Notes: generated by a model not told the origin, from the sequence alone. DNA of 64,000 nucleotides from Nocardioides scoriae (GCF_900104965.1 NZ_LT629757.1:1116001-1180000); one strand, 5' to 3'. Numbered from the stretch's first letter, positions 23,771-32,734 are shown. A program made the numbers and translations.

Positions 23771-24951
23771 GGCTTCAGCACCACCTTGATGCAGCCGTCC
23801 TGCTTCTCCTGGAACAGGTCGTAGCCGTGCGGCGCCTGCTCGAGCGGCAGGTGGTGGGTGGTGAGGTCCAGGGTGCCGAGCGGGTCGGCGTCGTCGAGCA
23901 CGACCGGCATGATGTCGTCGATCCAGCGCTTCACGTGGCACTGCCCGAAGCGCATCGTGATCCCGCGGTCGAACATCTCCATCATCGGCATCGGGTCGAT
24001 CTCCCCGCCGTAGACGCCGCTGACCGAGACCGTCCCGCCCCGGCGCACGCACTTGATCGAGCTGTGCAGGGCACCGAGGCGGTCGAGGGCCATCCTGTCG
24101 GCCAGCGGGGCGGCCACGGCGTCGGGCAGCATCCCGACGATGCCGTGGGCGAGCTTGCCGAAGGGCGACCCGTGGGCCTCCATGCCGACGGCCTCGACCA
24201 CGCAGTCGGGGCCGCGACCGTCGACCAGCTCGAGGAGGGCGGCCGGGACGTCGTCGACGCCCGAGTCGTCGAGGGTCTCGATGCCGTGGCGCTGGGCCAT
24301 GGCCAGCCGCTCGGGCACGCGGTCGATGCCGATGACGCGGGAGGCGCCCAGGTGCTTGGCGATGCGGGTGGCGAACTGGCCCACGGGCCCGAGCCCGAAG
24401 ACCGCGACGGTGCTGCCGGGCTGGACGTCGGCCCAGACGACGGCCTGCCAGGCGGTCGGGATGATGTCGGAGAGGAACAGGAAGCGCTCGTCGGGCTCGT
24501 CCGAGGGCACCGGGATCGGGCCGAACTGGGCCTGCGGGACGCGGAGGTGCTCGGCCTGGCCGCCGGGCACCGCGCCGTACAGGTCCGTGTAGCCGAACAG
24601 GCTGGCGCCCTTGCCGGTGGCGCGGTTCTGCGTGGTCTCGCACTGCGCCATCAGCCCGCGGGTGCACATCCAGCAGTGGCCGCACGAGATGTTGAACGGC
24701 ACCACCACCCGGTCGCCCGGCCGGATGTGGGTGACCTCGGGGCCCACCTCCTCGACGATGCCCATCGGCTCGTGGCCCAGGACGGCGCCCCGGCCGATGA
24801 ACGGGCCGAGCACCTCCATCAGGTGCAGGTCGGACCCGCAGATCGCCGACGACGTCACCTTGACGATGGCGTCGTTGGGCTGCTCGATGCGCGGGTCGGG
24901 GACGTCCTCGACCCGCAGGTCGCGCTTGCCGTGGAAGGTCAGTGCTCGCAT
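23767..24951 (-). CDS. Zinc-dependent dehydrogenase, formaldehyde-dehydrogenase (FdhA-like) branch
   Basis: A 394-residue MDR enzyme. Length and the insertion RATGKGASLFGYTDLYGAVPGGQAEHLRVP place it in the glutathione-independent formaldehyde dehydrogenase-like group, which may act on formaldehyde or other aldehydes and alcohols by dismutation. Zinc sites: AICGSDLH and GHEPMG (catalytic) and CGHCWMC with a later AQC (structural). NAD fold: VAVFGLGPVGQFATRIA. The ATG at 24951 is the only start near the core, although the nearest good ribosome site is 24 bases upstream. Operon with the SDR. Confidence 0.87.
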   Translation of the reverse strand: MRALTFHGKRDLRVEDVPDPRIEQPNDAIVKVTSSAICGSDLHLMEVLGPFIGRGAVLGHEPMGIVEEVGPEVTHIRPGDRVVVPFNISCGHCWMCTRGLMAQCETTQNRATGKGASLFGYTDLYGAVPGGQAEHLRVPQAQFGPIPVPSDEPDERFLFLSDIIPTAWQAVVWADVQPGSTVAVFGLGPVGQFATRIAKHLGASRVIGIDRVPERLAMAQRHGIETLDDSGVDDVPAALLELVDGRGPDCVVEAVGMEAHGSPFGKLAHGIVGMLPDAVAAPLADRMALDRLGALHSSIKCVRRGGTVSVSGVYGGEIDPMPMMEMFDRGITMRFGQCHVKRWIDDIMPVVLDDADPLGTLDLTTHHLPLEQAPHGYDLFQEKQDGCIKVVLKP

Positions 24952-24975
24952 GGGGAACGTCGCGTTGGTGGGGGT

Positions 24976-24981
24976 CCTCCT
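24976..24981 (-). promoter_or_regulatory. AGGAGG at unusual distance from the FdhA-like start
   Basis: A perfect AGGAGG lies 24 bases before the ATG at 24951, with no ATG, GTG, TTG or CTG at normal distance in frame. Either the real spacing is unusual or a few bases were lost or gained here. Confidence 0.35.
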
Positions 24982-25131
24982 GTGCCCGATGCCCCGGGAA
25001 CCACGCGGGACGCGCGCCGCACGACGGGCCGGCCACACGACCGGTCTGCGTCAGTGCGTGAGGGCGACCTCCACGAGGGCGACGGCGAACCCCAGGCACG
25101 CGAGGCCGATCCCCGTCCAGGACACCCGGCG

Positions 25132-25266
25132 CAGGCACTCGAGGAAGCGCCCCCGGGACTGGCCCGGCGAGTGGCGTACGGCCAGGACGCACCGTGGGAG
25201 CGTCCGCACACCCGACCACCCGGCGAGGCCCTGGGGCCGACGGCGGACGGCGGAACGACACGCTGA
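25132..25266 (+). pseudogene. C-terminal remnant of a paralogue of the 52059 protein
   Basis: Forty-four codons (QALEEAPPGLARRVAYGQDA and on to EALGPTADGGTTR) align almost residue for residue with the C-terminal region of the protein encoded at 52059-52781: both contain RRVAYGQDAPWERPH and EALGP. Homology begins near 25130 and nothing of the other 180 residues is present upstream, so this is a relic. It carries no start codon of its own. Confidence 0.75.
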
Positions 25267-25439
25267 CCGGCCCGACCCGCTGCCGGAGGGCCGAGAGCCC
25301 GACGACGCCCCGGGCCAGCGGCCGTGGTGAACCAGCGACGTCGGGACCACCACTGCCGTCGCTGAGGCGCCCTGGCCGGGCGCGCCGGAGTCCTGGTGGT
25401 GCCGCCCCCACCGCAGTCGCTCGCGTCCTACCCTCCAGC

Positions 25440-25567
25440 TCCGGCGGACACCACGGCGCGAGCGCGAGAAGCTCGACGCCCACGTCGCCGAGCTCGTGGA
25501 CCGGCGTCGCGTCCTGCGCGCACAGCTGGACGACCGGGGCGAGCACCGCCCCGACTGGCGGGGCTGA
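25440..25567 (+). pseudogene. Possible C-terminal remnant of a MerR-type regulator
   Basis: The frame ending in TGA at 25567 reads EREKLDAHVAELVDRRRV followed by LRAQLDD, the coiled-coil tail shape of MerR-family proteins (L/I spaced by seven, alternating charge). No HTH is found upstream. The rest of 24952-25683 (except the relic at 25132) shows no gene. The call rests on a short coil and is tentative. Confidence 0.35.
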
Positions 25568-25683
25568 GCGTCCCTGGCTTCTGCTCGCCGCTCCGCCTGC
25601 TCGTGCGAGTGCGAGCGCGCATGCGCGCGACCTCGACCGGGATCACAAAGCGCCACGGGGCGACCAGCAGCACCTGCACGACC

Positions 25684-27762
25684 TCAGCCGGTCTCCTCCT
25701 CGGCGGGCGTGGCCTCCGGCGGCGGGACGACCGGCGGCAGGCACGCCGTGAAGGTGCAGCCCTTCCCCGGCGCCGACGTCACCGTGAGGCCACCGCCGTG
25801 CTTCCGGGCGATGTCGCGGCTCAGGCTGAGGCCCATGCCGGCTCCCTCGATGGCGTGCTCCTCGGCGTACGAGCCGCGGACGAACCGCCCGAAGACGCGG
25901 GCCGCCTCCGACGGGGACAGGCCGACGCCCGTGTCGGCGACCGAGATCACCAGGCCGGCCGCGGGGTCGGCGCGCAACGTCACGGTGACGACCCCGGCGC
26001 CCGGCGTGTAGGTGACGGCGTTGTCGCACAGCTCGGTGACGAGCCGTCCCAGCTGGTCGGCGTGACCGCGGACCGGGAGGGGCTCGGACGGCAGGTGGAC
26101 CACCACCTGGTGCCAGTGCTGCGCCTTCGACCCCCCGGGCAGGAAGGCCGCGGTGGCCGACCGCACGACCTCGGTCAGGTCCACCGTGGCCGCCTCGGGG
26201 CCGTCCGTCGCCGCGTCCGCGTCGTCGTCGCCGGCCCCCGTCGTCTCCAGCCTCGACAGCAGCAGCAGGCTGTCGATCAGGTGCAGGAGGCGCTGGCTGT
26301 TGGACTGGATCTTCCACAGGGCCGAGCGCTCGTTGGCCGGCCTGGTGACGCTGTCGTCGTCGGTGAGGATCTCGAGCCAGCCGATGATGCTCGTCAGCGG
26401 CGTGCGGAGCTCGTGGCTGACCGTGGAGACGAAGGCGTCCTTCGTCGCGGTGGCCTCCTCCAGCTGCGCCACCACCCGTCGCTCCGCCTCCCGCGCCGCG
26501 CCCAGGGCCTGCTCGGCGTGGAGACGTGCGGTCACGTCCTGCGCGGACGCGACGTGACCGACGACCTCGCCGTCCTCGGACTCGACGGCCACCAGCGACA
26601 GCGCCAGCAGGACCTCGTCGCCGGGAGCGCGGTGGGGACGCCAGTCCTGGGGGGTGGCCGCCAGGTCGCGACCCGACGCCCTCCGGTGGTTGCGCACCCT
26701 GTGCGTGACGACGGGTTGGGGCGAGCCGAGCTCGTCGAGCCGACGCCCGACCACCTCGGACTCGGGTCCGAGGAGGTTCGCCGCCGCCGGGTTCACCAGC
26801 GCGATGCGTCCGGTGGCGTCGAGCTCCATGAGGGCGACGCCCGGAGCGGTCGCGGTGATGTTCTCCAGGCGCGCGGCCGTCGTCGCGGCCTCCCGCGCAC
26901 CGGTGCGGGCCCGTCCGACGGTGACGGACAGGGGCAGGCAGGTCAGCGTCGCTGCCAGGACGGCCAGGGCGACGGGGACCAGCTCGGCCGGACCCGGCGG
27001 CCCGGGCAGGAGCGAGAACAGGCCGCGACCCGCAGCGGTGGGAACGACGAGCGCGGCGCCGACCACGACCAGCTGCAGCGCGGTCTCGCGGAGGGGCGCG
27101 CGCAGGGCACCCCAGGCCAGCACCGGGAAGACCAGCACGGGGAAGGCCAGCAGCGGGGGCGCAGCCTGGTCGCCCGCGATGGCGGACCCGACCAGGAGGC
27201 CCAGCAGCACCGCCCAGCGGACGCACCGCCCGGTCGTGCCCTGGGCGCAGGAGGACGGCACCGCCCTGGCGACGACGCCCAGCAGGAGCAGGTGCGAGAG
27301 CCAGTGGAGCAGGAAGGCCGCCAGCGCGACGTACGCCCAGTCGTCCGCCCCCGTCAGCGCCGCCGCCAGCCCGAGGACGAGCCCACCCGCGGCCGCTCCC
27401 GCCGCGGTGCCGAGGAGGTACGACGCCACGTCGCGGTCCTCGGCCAAGTCGAGGCGGGGGCCGAGCCGGCGGACCAGCAGCAGCCTGGTCAGCCCAGCCT
27501 CCGTGACCACGCCCGCGGAGAGGACCACCGAGACGGCAACCGGGAGACCGCCCACGGCGAAGGACACCAGCGCGACGACGCCGATGGCCGTCCACCGCAC
27601 CGGCTGGCTCGCGCGGTGGTCGACCGTCAGGAGCACCGACGCGAGCCCCACGGGCCACAGGGTCGCGACGAGGCTGCCGGAGGGCGACGCCACGGCGACC
27701 ACGACGGCCGCGAGAGCCATCAGCGCGAGGACGACGACGAGGCGAGACCTGAGCACGCTCAT
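25684..27762 (-). CDS. Membrane-bound sensor histidine kinase (MASE1-like, PAS, HisKA, HATPase)
   Basis: A 692-residue kinase. Residues 1-300 are polytopic with about eight to nine hydrophobic helices, MASE1-like. A PAS-type domain follows (RLENITATAPGVALMELDATGRIALVNPAAANLLG) with its tail EDGEVVGHVASAQDVTARL. HisKA has the phospho-acceptor His in SHELRTPLTS at about residue 450, and HATPase_c has the N box ELCDNAVTYTP, G1 VADTGVGLSP and G2 GAGMGLSLS. The ATG at 27762 gives the first membrane helix; it lacks a strong ribosome site. No response regulator gene is adjacent, so it is an orphan kinase. Confidence 0.88.
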   Translation of the reverse strand: MSVLRSRLVVVLALMALAAVVVAVASPSGSLVATLWPVGLASVLLTVDHRASQPVRWTAIGVVALVSFAVGGLPVAVSVVLSAGVVTEAGLTRLLLVRRLGPRLDLAEDRDVASYLLGTAAGAAAGGLVLGLAAALTGADDWAYVALAAFLLHWLSHLLLLGVVARAVPSSCAQGTTGRCVRWAVLLGLLVGSAIAGDQAAPPLLAFPVLVFPVLAWGALRAPLRETALQLVVVGAALVVPTAAGRGLFSLLPGPPGPAELVPVALAVLAATLTCLPLSVTVGRARTGAREAATTAARLENITATAPGVALMELDATGRIALVNPAAANLLGPESEVVGRRLDELGSPQPVVTHRVRNHRRASGRDLAATPQDWRPHRAPGDEVLLALSLVAVESEDGEVVGHVASAQDVTARLHAEQALGAAREAERRVVAQLEEATATKDAFVSTVSHELRTPLTSIIGWLEILTDDDSVTRPANERSALWKIQSNSQRLLHLIDSLLLLSRLETTGAGDDDADAATDGPEAATVDLTEVVRSATAAFLPGGSKAQHWHQVVVHLPSEPLPVRGHADQLGRLVTELCDNAVTYTPGAGVVTVTLRADPAAGLVISVADTGVGLSPSEAARVFGRFVRGSYAEEHAIEGAGMGLSLSRDIARKHGGGLTVTSAPGKGCTFTACLPPVVPPPEATPAEEETG

Positions 27763-28114
27763 GCAGGAGCACCCACCCGAGTCGATCGACACCACGCGAA
27801 CCGGGCCGAGCTGCTCGACCGTCGTACGACTCGCGTCCCGGGGGGAGCGTATCCCCGCCGGAGGACTTTGGTCCGTTTTGTCGAGGATCGGGTCCGGTCG
27901 TGACACGCGGTGCCGACGGCAGCCGCCACGGGCCACCCGCGAGCCTCGACGATCGGGCCGCACGCCGTGCGGACGTGCCGGTGGCGCGGTCGCACGCGCG
28001 GACCCACGAGGCCTCGCCGGGCCGGTGGTCTCGGTCCGCGAGCGGACGGCCAGGGCCTCGAGCACCGACCGTCGGCGGGGGCTCTGGTGCCGGGGACCGA
28101 GACAGACTGGGGGC
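27763..28114. other. Divergent intergenic region without a gene
   Basis: 352 bp between the kinase (-) and the methyltransferase (+). Neither strand shows a frame with a domain or a start and ribosome site. A small dyad, GGAC-TTT-GGTCC, lies near 27862 next to a TTTTGT stretch. Presumably it holds the kinase promoter. Confidence 0.5.
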
Positions 28115-28735
28115 ATGTCCGACCACGCCTGGCCACCCGGCTTCTTCGACCGGCAGGACCCCAGCGACGACGCCGCCTTCTACGCGCCGCCGCGGTTCGT
28201 CACCCACATCGACGACGACGCCGTCCGGGCGGTCTCCGACCTGTACGACGAGCTCGGCGTCCCCGACGGCCGGACCCTCGACCTGATGTCGTCCTGGGTG
28301 TCGCACCTGTCCCGCGCGCCGGTCGACGGACTCACCGTCCTCGGCATGAACGCACGCGAGCTGCACGCCAACCCCCTGGCCGACGAGGTCGTCGTCCAGG
28401 ACCTCAACGTGGACCCGCGCCTGCCCTTCGAGGACGCGTCGTTCGACGCCGTGGTGTGCTGCGTCTCGGTCGACTACCTCGTCCACCCGGTCGAGGTGCT
28501 GCGCGACGCCGCACGGGTGCTGCGTCCCGGCGGCCTGGTGGTGCTCACCTTCAGCAACCGCTGCTTCCCGACCAAGGCCATCCGCGGGTGGCTGGCCACC
28601 GACGAGGACGGTCGCGTCGCGATCGTCCGTGACTACCTCGAGCGAGCCGGCTTCACCGACGTGAGGACCGAGCTGCGCACGGAACGCCGGCGGGGCGGCG
28701 ACCCGTTGCACGCCGCCTGGGCACGCACCACCTGA
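28115..28735 (+). CDS. SAM-dependent methyltransferase-like protein
   Basis: A 206-residue protein of the class I methyltransferase type. LDLMSSWVSHL takes the place of motif I, where the glycine-rich signature is not conserved; VVCCVSVDYLVHPVEVLRDAARVLRPGGLVVLTFSNR is a good motif III-IV region of the Methyltransf_11 family. Because the glycines are missing, SAM binding may be weak or lost. The ATG at 28115 opens it. No operon partner is apparent; the next intact gene is on the other strand. Confidence 0.75.
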   Translation: MSDHAWPPGFFDRQDPSDDAAFYAPPRFVTHIDDDAVRAVSDLYDELGVPDGRTLDLMSSWVSHLSRAPVDGLTVLGMNARELHANPLADEVVVQDLNVDPRLPFEDASFDAVVCCVSVDYLVHPVEVLRDAARVLRPGGLVVLTFSNRCFPTKAIRGWLATDEDGRVAIVRDYLERAGFTDVRTELRTERRRGGDPLHAAWARTT

Positions 28736-28769
28736 CGCTGTCCCCGCGGCGCTCCACGGGAACCACAGG

Positions 28770-28940
28770 TCACCGGAGACGACCCTCCTGGAGCTCGCCA
28801 TGGCCAGGGCGTGCAGCGAGGCCTCGCAGCTCCCTGTGACGAGGTGCTCGTCGGCGATGTTGAGGCGGTTCGACTCCCACAGCTCGCCCACGTGGCGCTG
28901 CGCGGGGACGAGCAGCTCGTCGACTCCAGATCCCGGCCGA
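28770..28940 (-). pseudogene. Internal fragment of a B12-binding (cobalamin cap) domain protein
   Basis: On the minus strand the frame reads GVDELLVPAQRHVGELWESN followed by RLNIADEHLVTG, the helical cap of B12-binding domains, where W...AEH/DEH contacts the upper face of cobalamin. Such domains occur in CarH-type MerR regulators and methyltransferase partners. The Rossmann part that should follow is absent and the frame opens no start upstream of about 28940. It abuts an opposite-strand EAL fragment. Remnant. Confidence 0.65.
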
Positions 28941-28947
28941 GGGAGCA

Positions 28948-29077
28948 GATGTCCGACGCCGCGCAGGCCGCCATCCTGCGGGACCTGGGCTGCGGCGGGG
29001 CGCAGGGTTGGCTCTGGGCACGAGCCGTGAGCCTCGACGAGGCTGTCCGCGCAGGTTGGTTGCGACGGACGTACTGA
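28948..29077 (+). pseudogene. C-terminal fragment of an EAL-domain phosphodiesterase
   Basis: The plus-strand frame ending at 29077 reads SDAAQAAILRDLGC and GGAQGWLWARAVSLDEAVRAG, the last helix and strand of EAL domains (typically ETxxQxxxLxxLGCDxxQGYLxxRP). Only about 42 residues of a 240-residue domain remain. It starts at the point where the minus-strand B12-cap fragment loses its frame. From 29078 to 29215 nothing is recognised. Confidence 0.6.
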
Positions 29078-29215
29078 CGGCGGCGCCCACGGCTCGGGTG
29101 GCGGCGACCAGCGAGTCCCGCACCTCGAGCGCTCAGCCCGGCCAGGAGGATCGCGAGCACCGCGCAGGCGCCACGCGCTGTCGCCGGCGGTCGCGCCCCG
29201 TTCCGGTCGAGCCGG

Positions 29216-30445
29216 CTAGCGCACCCGGGTCAGTCCGACCCGGGTGCCGGCGGCCATCGCGAGCGCGGCGACGCCGAGGGCCACGAGGGCACCTCCGAGG
29301 CCGCCGACCACCGCGGTCAGCGCCAGCACGAGGAGCGGGCACAGGAACTCGCCGATGAACAGCGCGGCGGTCCAGAGCCCGGTGCCGCGGCCGCGCTGCT
29401 GGAAGCCGAGCGGGGTGATGGCCCACACGAGCAGCGTGGGCAGCATCAGGCCGGTGCCAGCCGAGGCCAGGACCGCGCCGGCGACGGTCGGGGCGACGGC
29501 GTCGGTGGCGCCCATGAGGACGAGCCCGAGGCCGGCGAGGCCGAAGGCGACGGGCAGCAGCGCCGACGTGCCGCGACCCGCCACGCGACCGAACGTGAAG
29601 GCACCGACCGCGGTGGCGGCCGAGGCCAGGGCGGCCATGGCCCCGATGGTGGACACCGCGGTCACGCCGACCCTGTCGAGGGCGAAGGGCAGCTCGACGA
29701 TGGGCGTGTAGAACACGACGCCGCCGAACAGCGTGACCGCTACAGCCGGCATCACCGAGCGCCACGGCACGGGCGGGAGCGCGCCACCGGGGCGGCCGGT
29801 GTCGGCGGGGTCGGCGGCGCCGCCGGTCGGCGTCCACAGCAGGCGGGCGGCGAGCACGGCGAAGACCAGGCTCGAGGCGTAGAGCCAGAACGGCGCCCGC
29901 CAGCTGACGGCGCCGAGCCCGCCGCCGACGGCGAAGAAGACGGTGGCCGAGACGCTGGCGAAGACCGTCTGGAGGCCGAGCCAGCGGTCGCGCTCGGCCC
30001 CCGAGAAGTAGTCGGCGATCAGGGTCGTGCAGCAGGTCATGATCGCGGCCTCGGTGACACCGACCCCGGCGCGGCTCAGCACGATCGCGGGGAGGCCGTC
30101 GAGCCAGAGCGGCGCGGTGCCGAAGGCGGCGTACACGACGAGGGCGACGACGAGCAGCCGGGTGCGACCGAAGCGGTCCACGATGCCGCCGGCGAACGGG
30201 GCCAGCAGGCCGATCATCAGGGCCGGGATCGTCAGCGTGACCGGCACCAGGGCCTCGACGCCGGGGGTGCCCGCGAAGGCGTCCTGCATGCTCGGCAGCA
30301 CCGGGGCCAGCAGCACGGCGCCCAGGATGGGCAGGCAGCTGACGAACATCAGCAGCACGCCCTGGGTGCGGCCGGGGACCCGGTCGGTCCGCCGGTCGCG
30401 GGCGGGGCTGGCGGACGAGGTGGTCGGCGCGGTGGTGTCGGCCAT
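29216..30445 (-). CDS. MFS transporter (catabolic cluster)
   Basis: A 409-residue, 12-helix MFS carrier. The loop signature after helix 2 is GGIVDRFGRTRLL, and the middle loop after helix 6 is the polar stretch around WTPTGGAADPADTGRPGG. The ATG at 30445 follows AGGAG. It lies 67 bp behind the LysR gene on the same strand, and both diverge from the ring-degradation genes starting at 31604, so uptake of the cluster's substrate or export of a by-product is the likely job. Confidence 0.86.
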   Translation of the reverse strand: MADTTAPTTSSASPARDRRTDRVPGRTQGVLLMFVSCLPILGAVLLAPVLPSMQDAFAGTPGVEALVPVTLTIPALMIGLLAPFAGGIVDRFGRTRLLVVALVVYAAFGTAPLWLDGLPAIVLSRAGVGVTEAAIMTCCTTLIADYFSGAERDRWLGLQTVFASVSATVFFAVGGGLGAVSWRAPFWLYASSLVFAVLAARLLWTPTGGAADPADTGRPGGALPPVPWRSVMPAVAVTLFGGVVFYTPIVELPFALDRVGVTAVSTIGAMAALASAATAVGAFTFGRVAGRGTSALLPVAFGLAGLGLVLMGATDAVAPTVAGAVLASAGTGLMLPTLLVWAITPLGFQQRGRGTGLWTAALFIGEFLCPLLVLALTAVVGGLGGALVALGVAALAMAAGTRVGLTRVR

Positions 30446-30512
30446 GGCGTGCTCCTGGTGGCTGGTGCTCACGTGACGGGCGTCACGGGGCACAGCCTGA
30501 GCGCACGTCAGG

Positions 30513-31499
30513 TCAGCGGGGAAATAGATCCTGTTGCGGGCCACCATCAGCCTCGTGGATGGGCGAGGCGGCCCGGCCCGCTTCGGCGAGGACCTCGCGC
30601 AGCCACCGGTGGGCCGGGTCGGCGCGCAGCGACGGGTGCCACCAGAACGCCTCCTTGAGGGGCACGACGTCCCACGGGCACGCCAGCACGCGCACCCCCG
30701 CCGCGCCGGCGAGCCGCTCGGCCAGGCCCCGCTGGAGCAGCGCGACGCGCTCGGTCCCGGCGACGAGGAAGGGGACCGCCAGGAAGCTCTCCACCACGAT
30801 CCGGACGTCCGGCTCCACGCCGATGCTGCGCAGCTGCTGCGCGGCCGGCGTGAACGCCGTCGGCTGGTGGTAGGTGACCACCCAGGGCAGCGTCGCGACG
30901 TCATCCATCGTGAGCTCCTCGCCGACCCGCGGGTTGTCCTGGGCCACGACGCACACCCAGGTGTCCTCGTAGAGGTCCACCACCGGGATGTCGGAGAGGA
31001 ACCCGTGCGGCAGCACCAGGCCGTCGACGGTGCGGAGCACCTCGAGGGCGTGACCGACGTGGTAGGGCGTCTGCTGCTGGAACCGCAGCCGCACCCCGGG
31101 CGCCCGGGTCGCCACGATCGTGGCCAGGTGGTCCCCCAGGACGGTCGCGGCGTAGTCGGAGACGACCAGGGTGAACTCCCGCCGCGAGCACGCCGGGTCG
31201 AAGTCCGGCGTCGCGTCGAAGACCCGGGTGACCGCCGCCAGGGCCGGGGTGATCCGGCTGAGGAGCTGCTCGGCGAGCGGGGTCAGCTCGTAGCGGTTGC
31301 CGGTGCGGTGCAGCAGCTCGTCGCCGAAGTGTCGGCGCAACCGGGCCAGCGCCGCGGACACGGCCGGTTGGCTGAGACCGAGCCGGGCGCCCGCGCGCGT
31401 GACGTTGCGCTCCTGCAGCAGCGCGTCGAGCGCCAGCAGCAGGTTGAGGTCGAGGTTGCGCGTGCTCGGGCCGCCGGTGGAGGTCACGCGGGCGAGCAT
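30513..31499 (-). CDS. LysR-type transcriptional regulator
   Basis: A 328-residue LTTR. The N-terminal HTH is LDLNLLLALDALLQERNVTR followed by AGARLGLSQPAVSAALARLR, typical of the NodD/NahR-like branch that starts with DLNLL. The rest is a periplasmic-binding-like effector domain (REFTLVVSDYAATVLG, then LEVLRTVDGLVLPHGF). The ATG at 31499 is chosen; GTG at 31487 would still keep the HTH. It diverges from the monooxygenase gene across 104 bp containing an inverted repeat. The ligand is probably a ring metabolite of the cluster. Confidence 0.88.
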   Translation of the reverse strand: MLARVTSTGGPSTRNLDLNLLLALDALLQERNVTRAGARLGLSQPAVSAALARLRRHFGDELLHRTGNRYELTPLAEQLLSRITPALAAVTRVFDATPDFDPACSRREFTLVVSDYAATVLGDHLATIVATRAPGVRLRFQQQTPYHVGHALEVLRTVDGLVLPHGFLSDIPVVDLYEDTWVCVVAQDNPRVGEELTMDDVATLPWVVTYHQPTAFTPAAQQLRSIGVEPDVRIVVESFLAVPFLVAGTERVALLQRGLAERLAGAAGVRVLACPWDVVPLKEAFWWHPSLRADPAHRWLREVLAEAGRAASPIHEADGGPQQDLFPR

Positions 31500-31516
31500 A
31501 GATCGCGTGGATGGAT

Positions 31517-31546
31517 GCCATCGGAAGTTGGCGGTTCCGCGATGGC
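31517..31546. promoter_or_regulatory. Inverted repeat between LysR and the hydroxylase gene
   Basis: GCCATCG (31517-31523) and CGATGGC (31540-31546) are perfect 7-bp arms with 16 bp between, which contains a further GGAA/TTCC pair. It is midway between the divergent starts at 31499 and 31604, where LysR proteins normally bind. Confidence 0.6.
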
Positions 31547-31603
31547 TGTCGTACGCCGCACAGTGGTGCCCGTCACAGCCACCGACCACCCCGGGAGCAC
31601 GCC

Positions 31604-32734
31604 ATGCCCGCCGTCCGATCAGTCCTCGTCGTCGGGGGCGGAGCCGCCGGAGCCGCCACCGCCGTGCTGCTCGCCGAGCAGGGGGTCTCCGTCGACCTCG
31701 TCGACATCGCCCCCGACATCGCCACCCACGGCTCGGGCATCACCCTCCAGGGCAACGCCCTGCGCGTGCTGCGGGAGCTCGGCGTCTGGGACGCCGTGCG
31801 CGAGCACGGGTACGCCTTCGACGGCCTCGGCCTGCGGGCACCGGACCCGCACGGCTCCCTGGTCGCCGAGCTCGACGACATCCGCACCGGCGGCGACGAC
31901 CTCCCGGCCACCCTGGGCATGCCCCGCCCGACGATGGCGCGGATCCTGCTCGACCGGGCCGTCGCGGTGGGCGTGAAGGTCCGCTTCGCCACGACGTACA
32001 CCTCCCTGACGCAGGACGCGGACGGCGTCGACGTGCTCTTCGCCGACGAGTCCACCGCTCGCTACGACCTCGTCGTGGGCGCGGACGGCATCCGGTCCTG
32101 GACCCGGCGGCAGCTCGGCATCCCGCTCGAGACGAGCAGCACGGGCATGGGCATCTGGCGCGTGTTCACCACCCGACCCGCGAGCGTCACCCGGACCGAC
32201 CTCTACTACGGCGGTCCCTGCTACATCGCCGGCTACTGCCCCACTGGCGAGGACTCTCTCTACGCCTACGTCGTGGAGCGGGCCCAGGACCGCAGCACCC
32301 TCGGCCCCGACGAGCAGCTGGAGGTGATGCGCGGCCTCGCGGCGGCGTACCACGGGCCGTGGGACGAGATCCGCGAGCGGATGGACGACCCCACCCGGGT
32401 CAACTACACGTGGTTCGAGAGCCACGTGCTCGACGCCCCCTGGAACCGCGGGCGCGTGGTGCTCGTCGGCGACGCCGCCCACACCTGCCCGCCCACCCTG
32501 GCCCAGGGTGCCGCCCAGGCGCTGGAGGACGCCTCGGTGCTGGCCGAGGTGCTGCTCGCCGCCGACGTGCTCGACGACCGCGTCTGGGAGCAGTTCCACG
32601 CCCGCCGGGTCGACCGAGCGCGCACGGTCGTGGAGGCCTCGCTCCAGCTGGGCCAGTGGCTGCTCGACGGCGAGCGCGGCGACGTGCCCGGCCTGATGGG
32701 CCGCACCGCCGCGATGCTCCGCGACCCCGCCTGA
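31604..32734 (+). CDS. FAD-dependent aromatic hydroxylase (PHBH-fold monooxygenase)
   Basis: A 376-residue flavoprotein. The dinucleotide fold is VLVVGGGAAGAATAVLL at the N-terminus, the DG motif appears as YDLVVGADGIRSWTR, and the GD motif is VVLVGDAAHTCPPTLAQGAA. These three define class A flavin monooxygenases that add one oxygen ortho or para to a ring hydroxyl using NAD(P)H. The ATG at 31604 follows GGGAG. First gene of the degradation operon; it likely makes the catechol-type diol that the next enzyme opens. Ring type (benzene or pyridine) cannot be told. Confidence 0.88.
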   Translation: MPAVRSVLVVGGGAAGAATAVLLAEQGVSVDLVDIAPDIATHGSGITLQGNALRVLRELGVWDAVREHGYAFDGLGLRAPDPHGSLVAELDDIRTGGDDLPATLGMPRPTMARILLDRAVAVGVKVRFATTYTSLTQDADGVDVLFADESTARYDLVVGADGIRSWTRRQLGIPLETSSTGMGIWRVFTTRPASVTRTDLYYGGPCYIAGYCPTGEDSLYAYVVERAQDRSTLGPDEQLEVMRGLAAAYHGPWDEIRERMDDPTRVNYTWFESHVLDAPWNRGRVVLVGDAAHTCPPTLAQGAAQALEDASVLAEVLLAADVLDDRVWEQFHARRVDRARTVVEASLQLGQWLLDGERGDVPGLMGRTAAMLRDPA

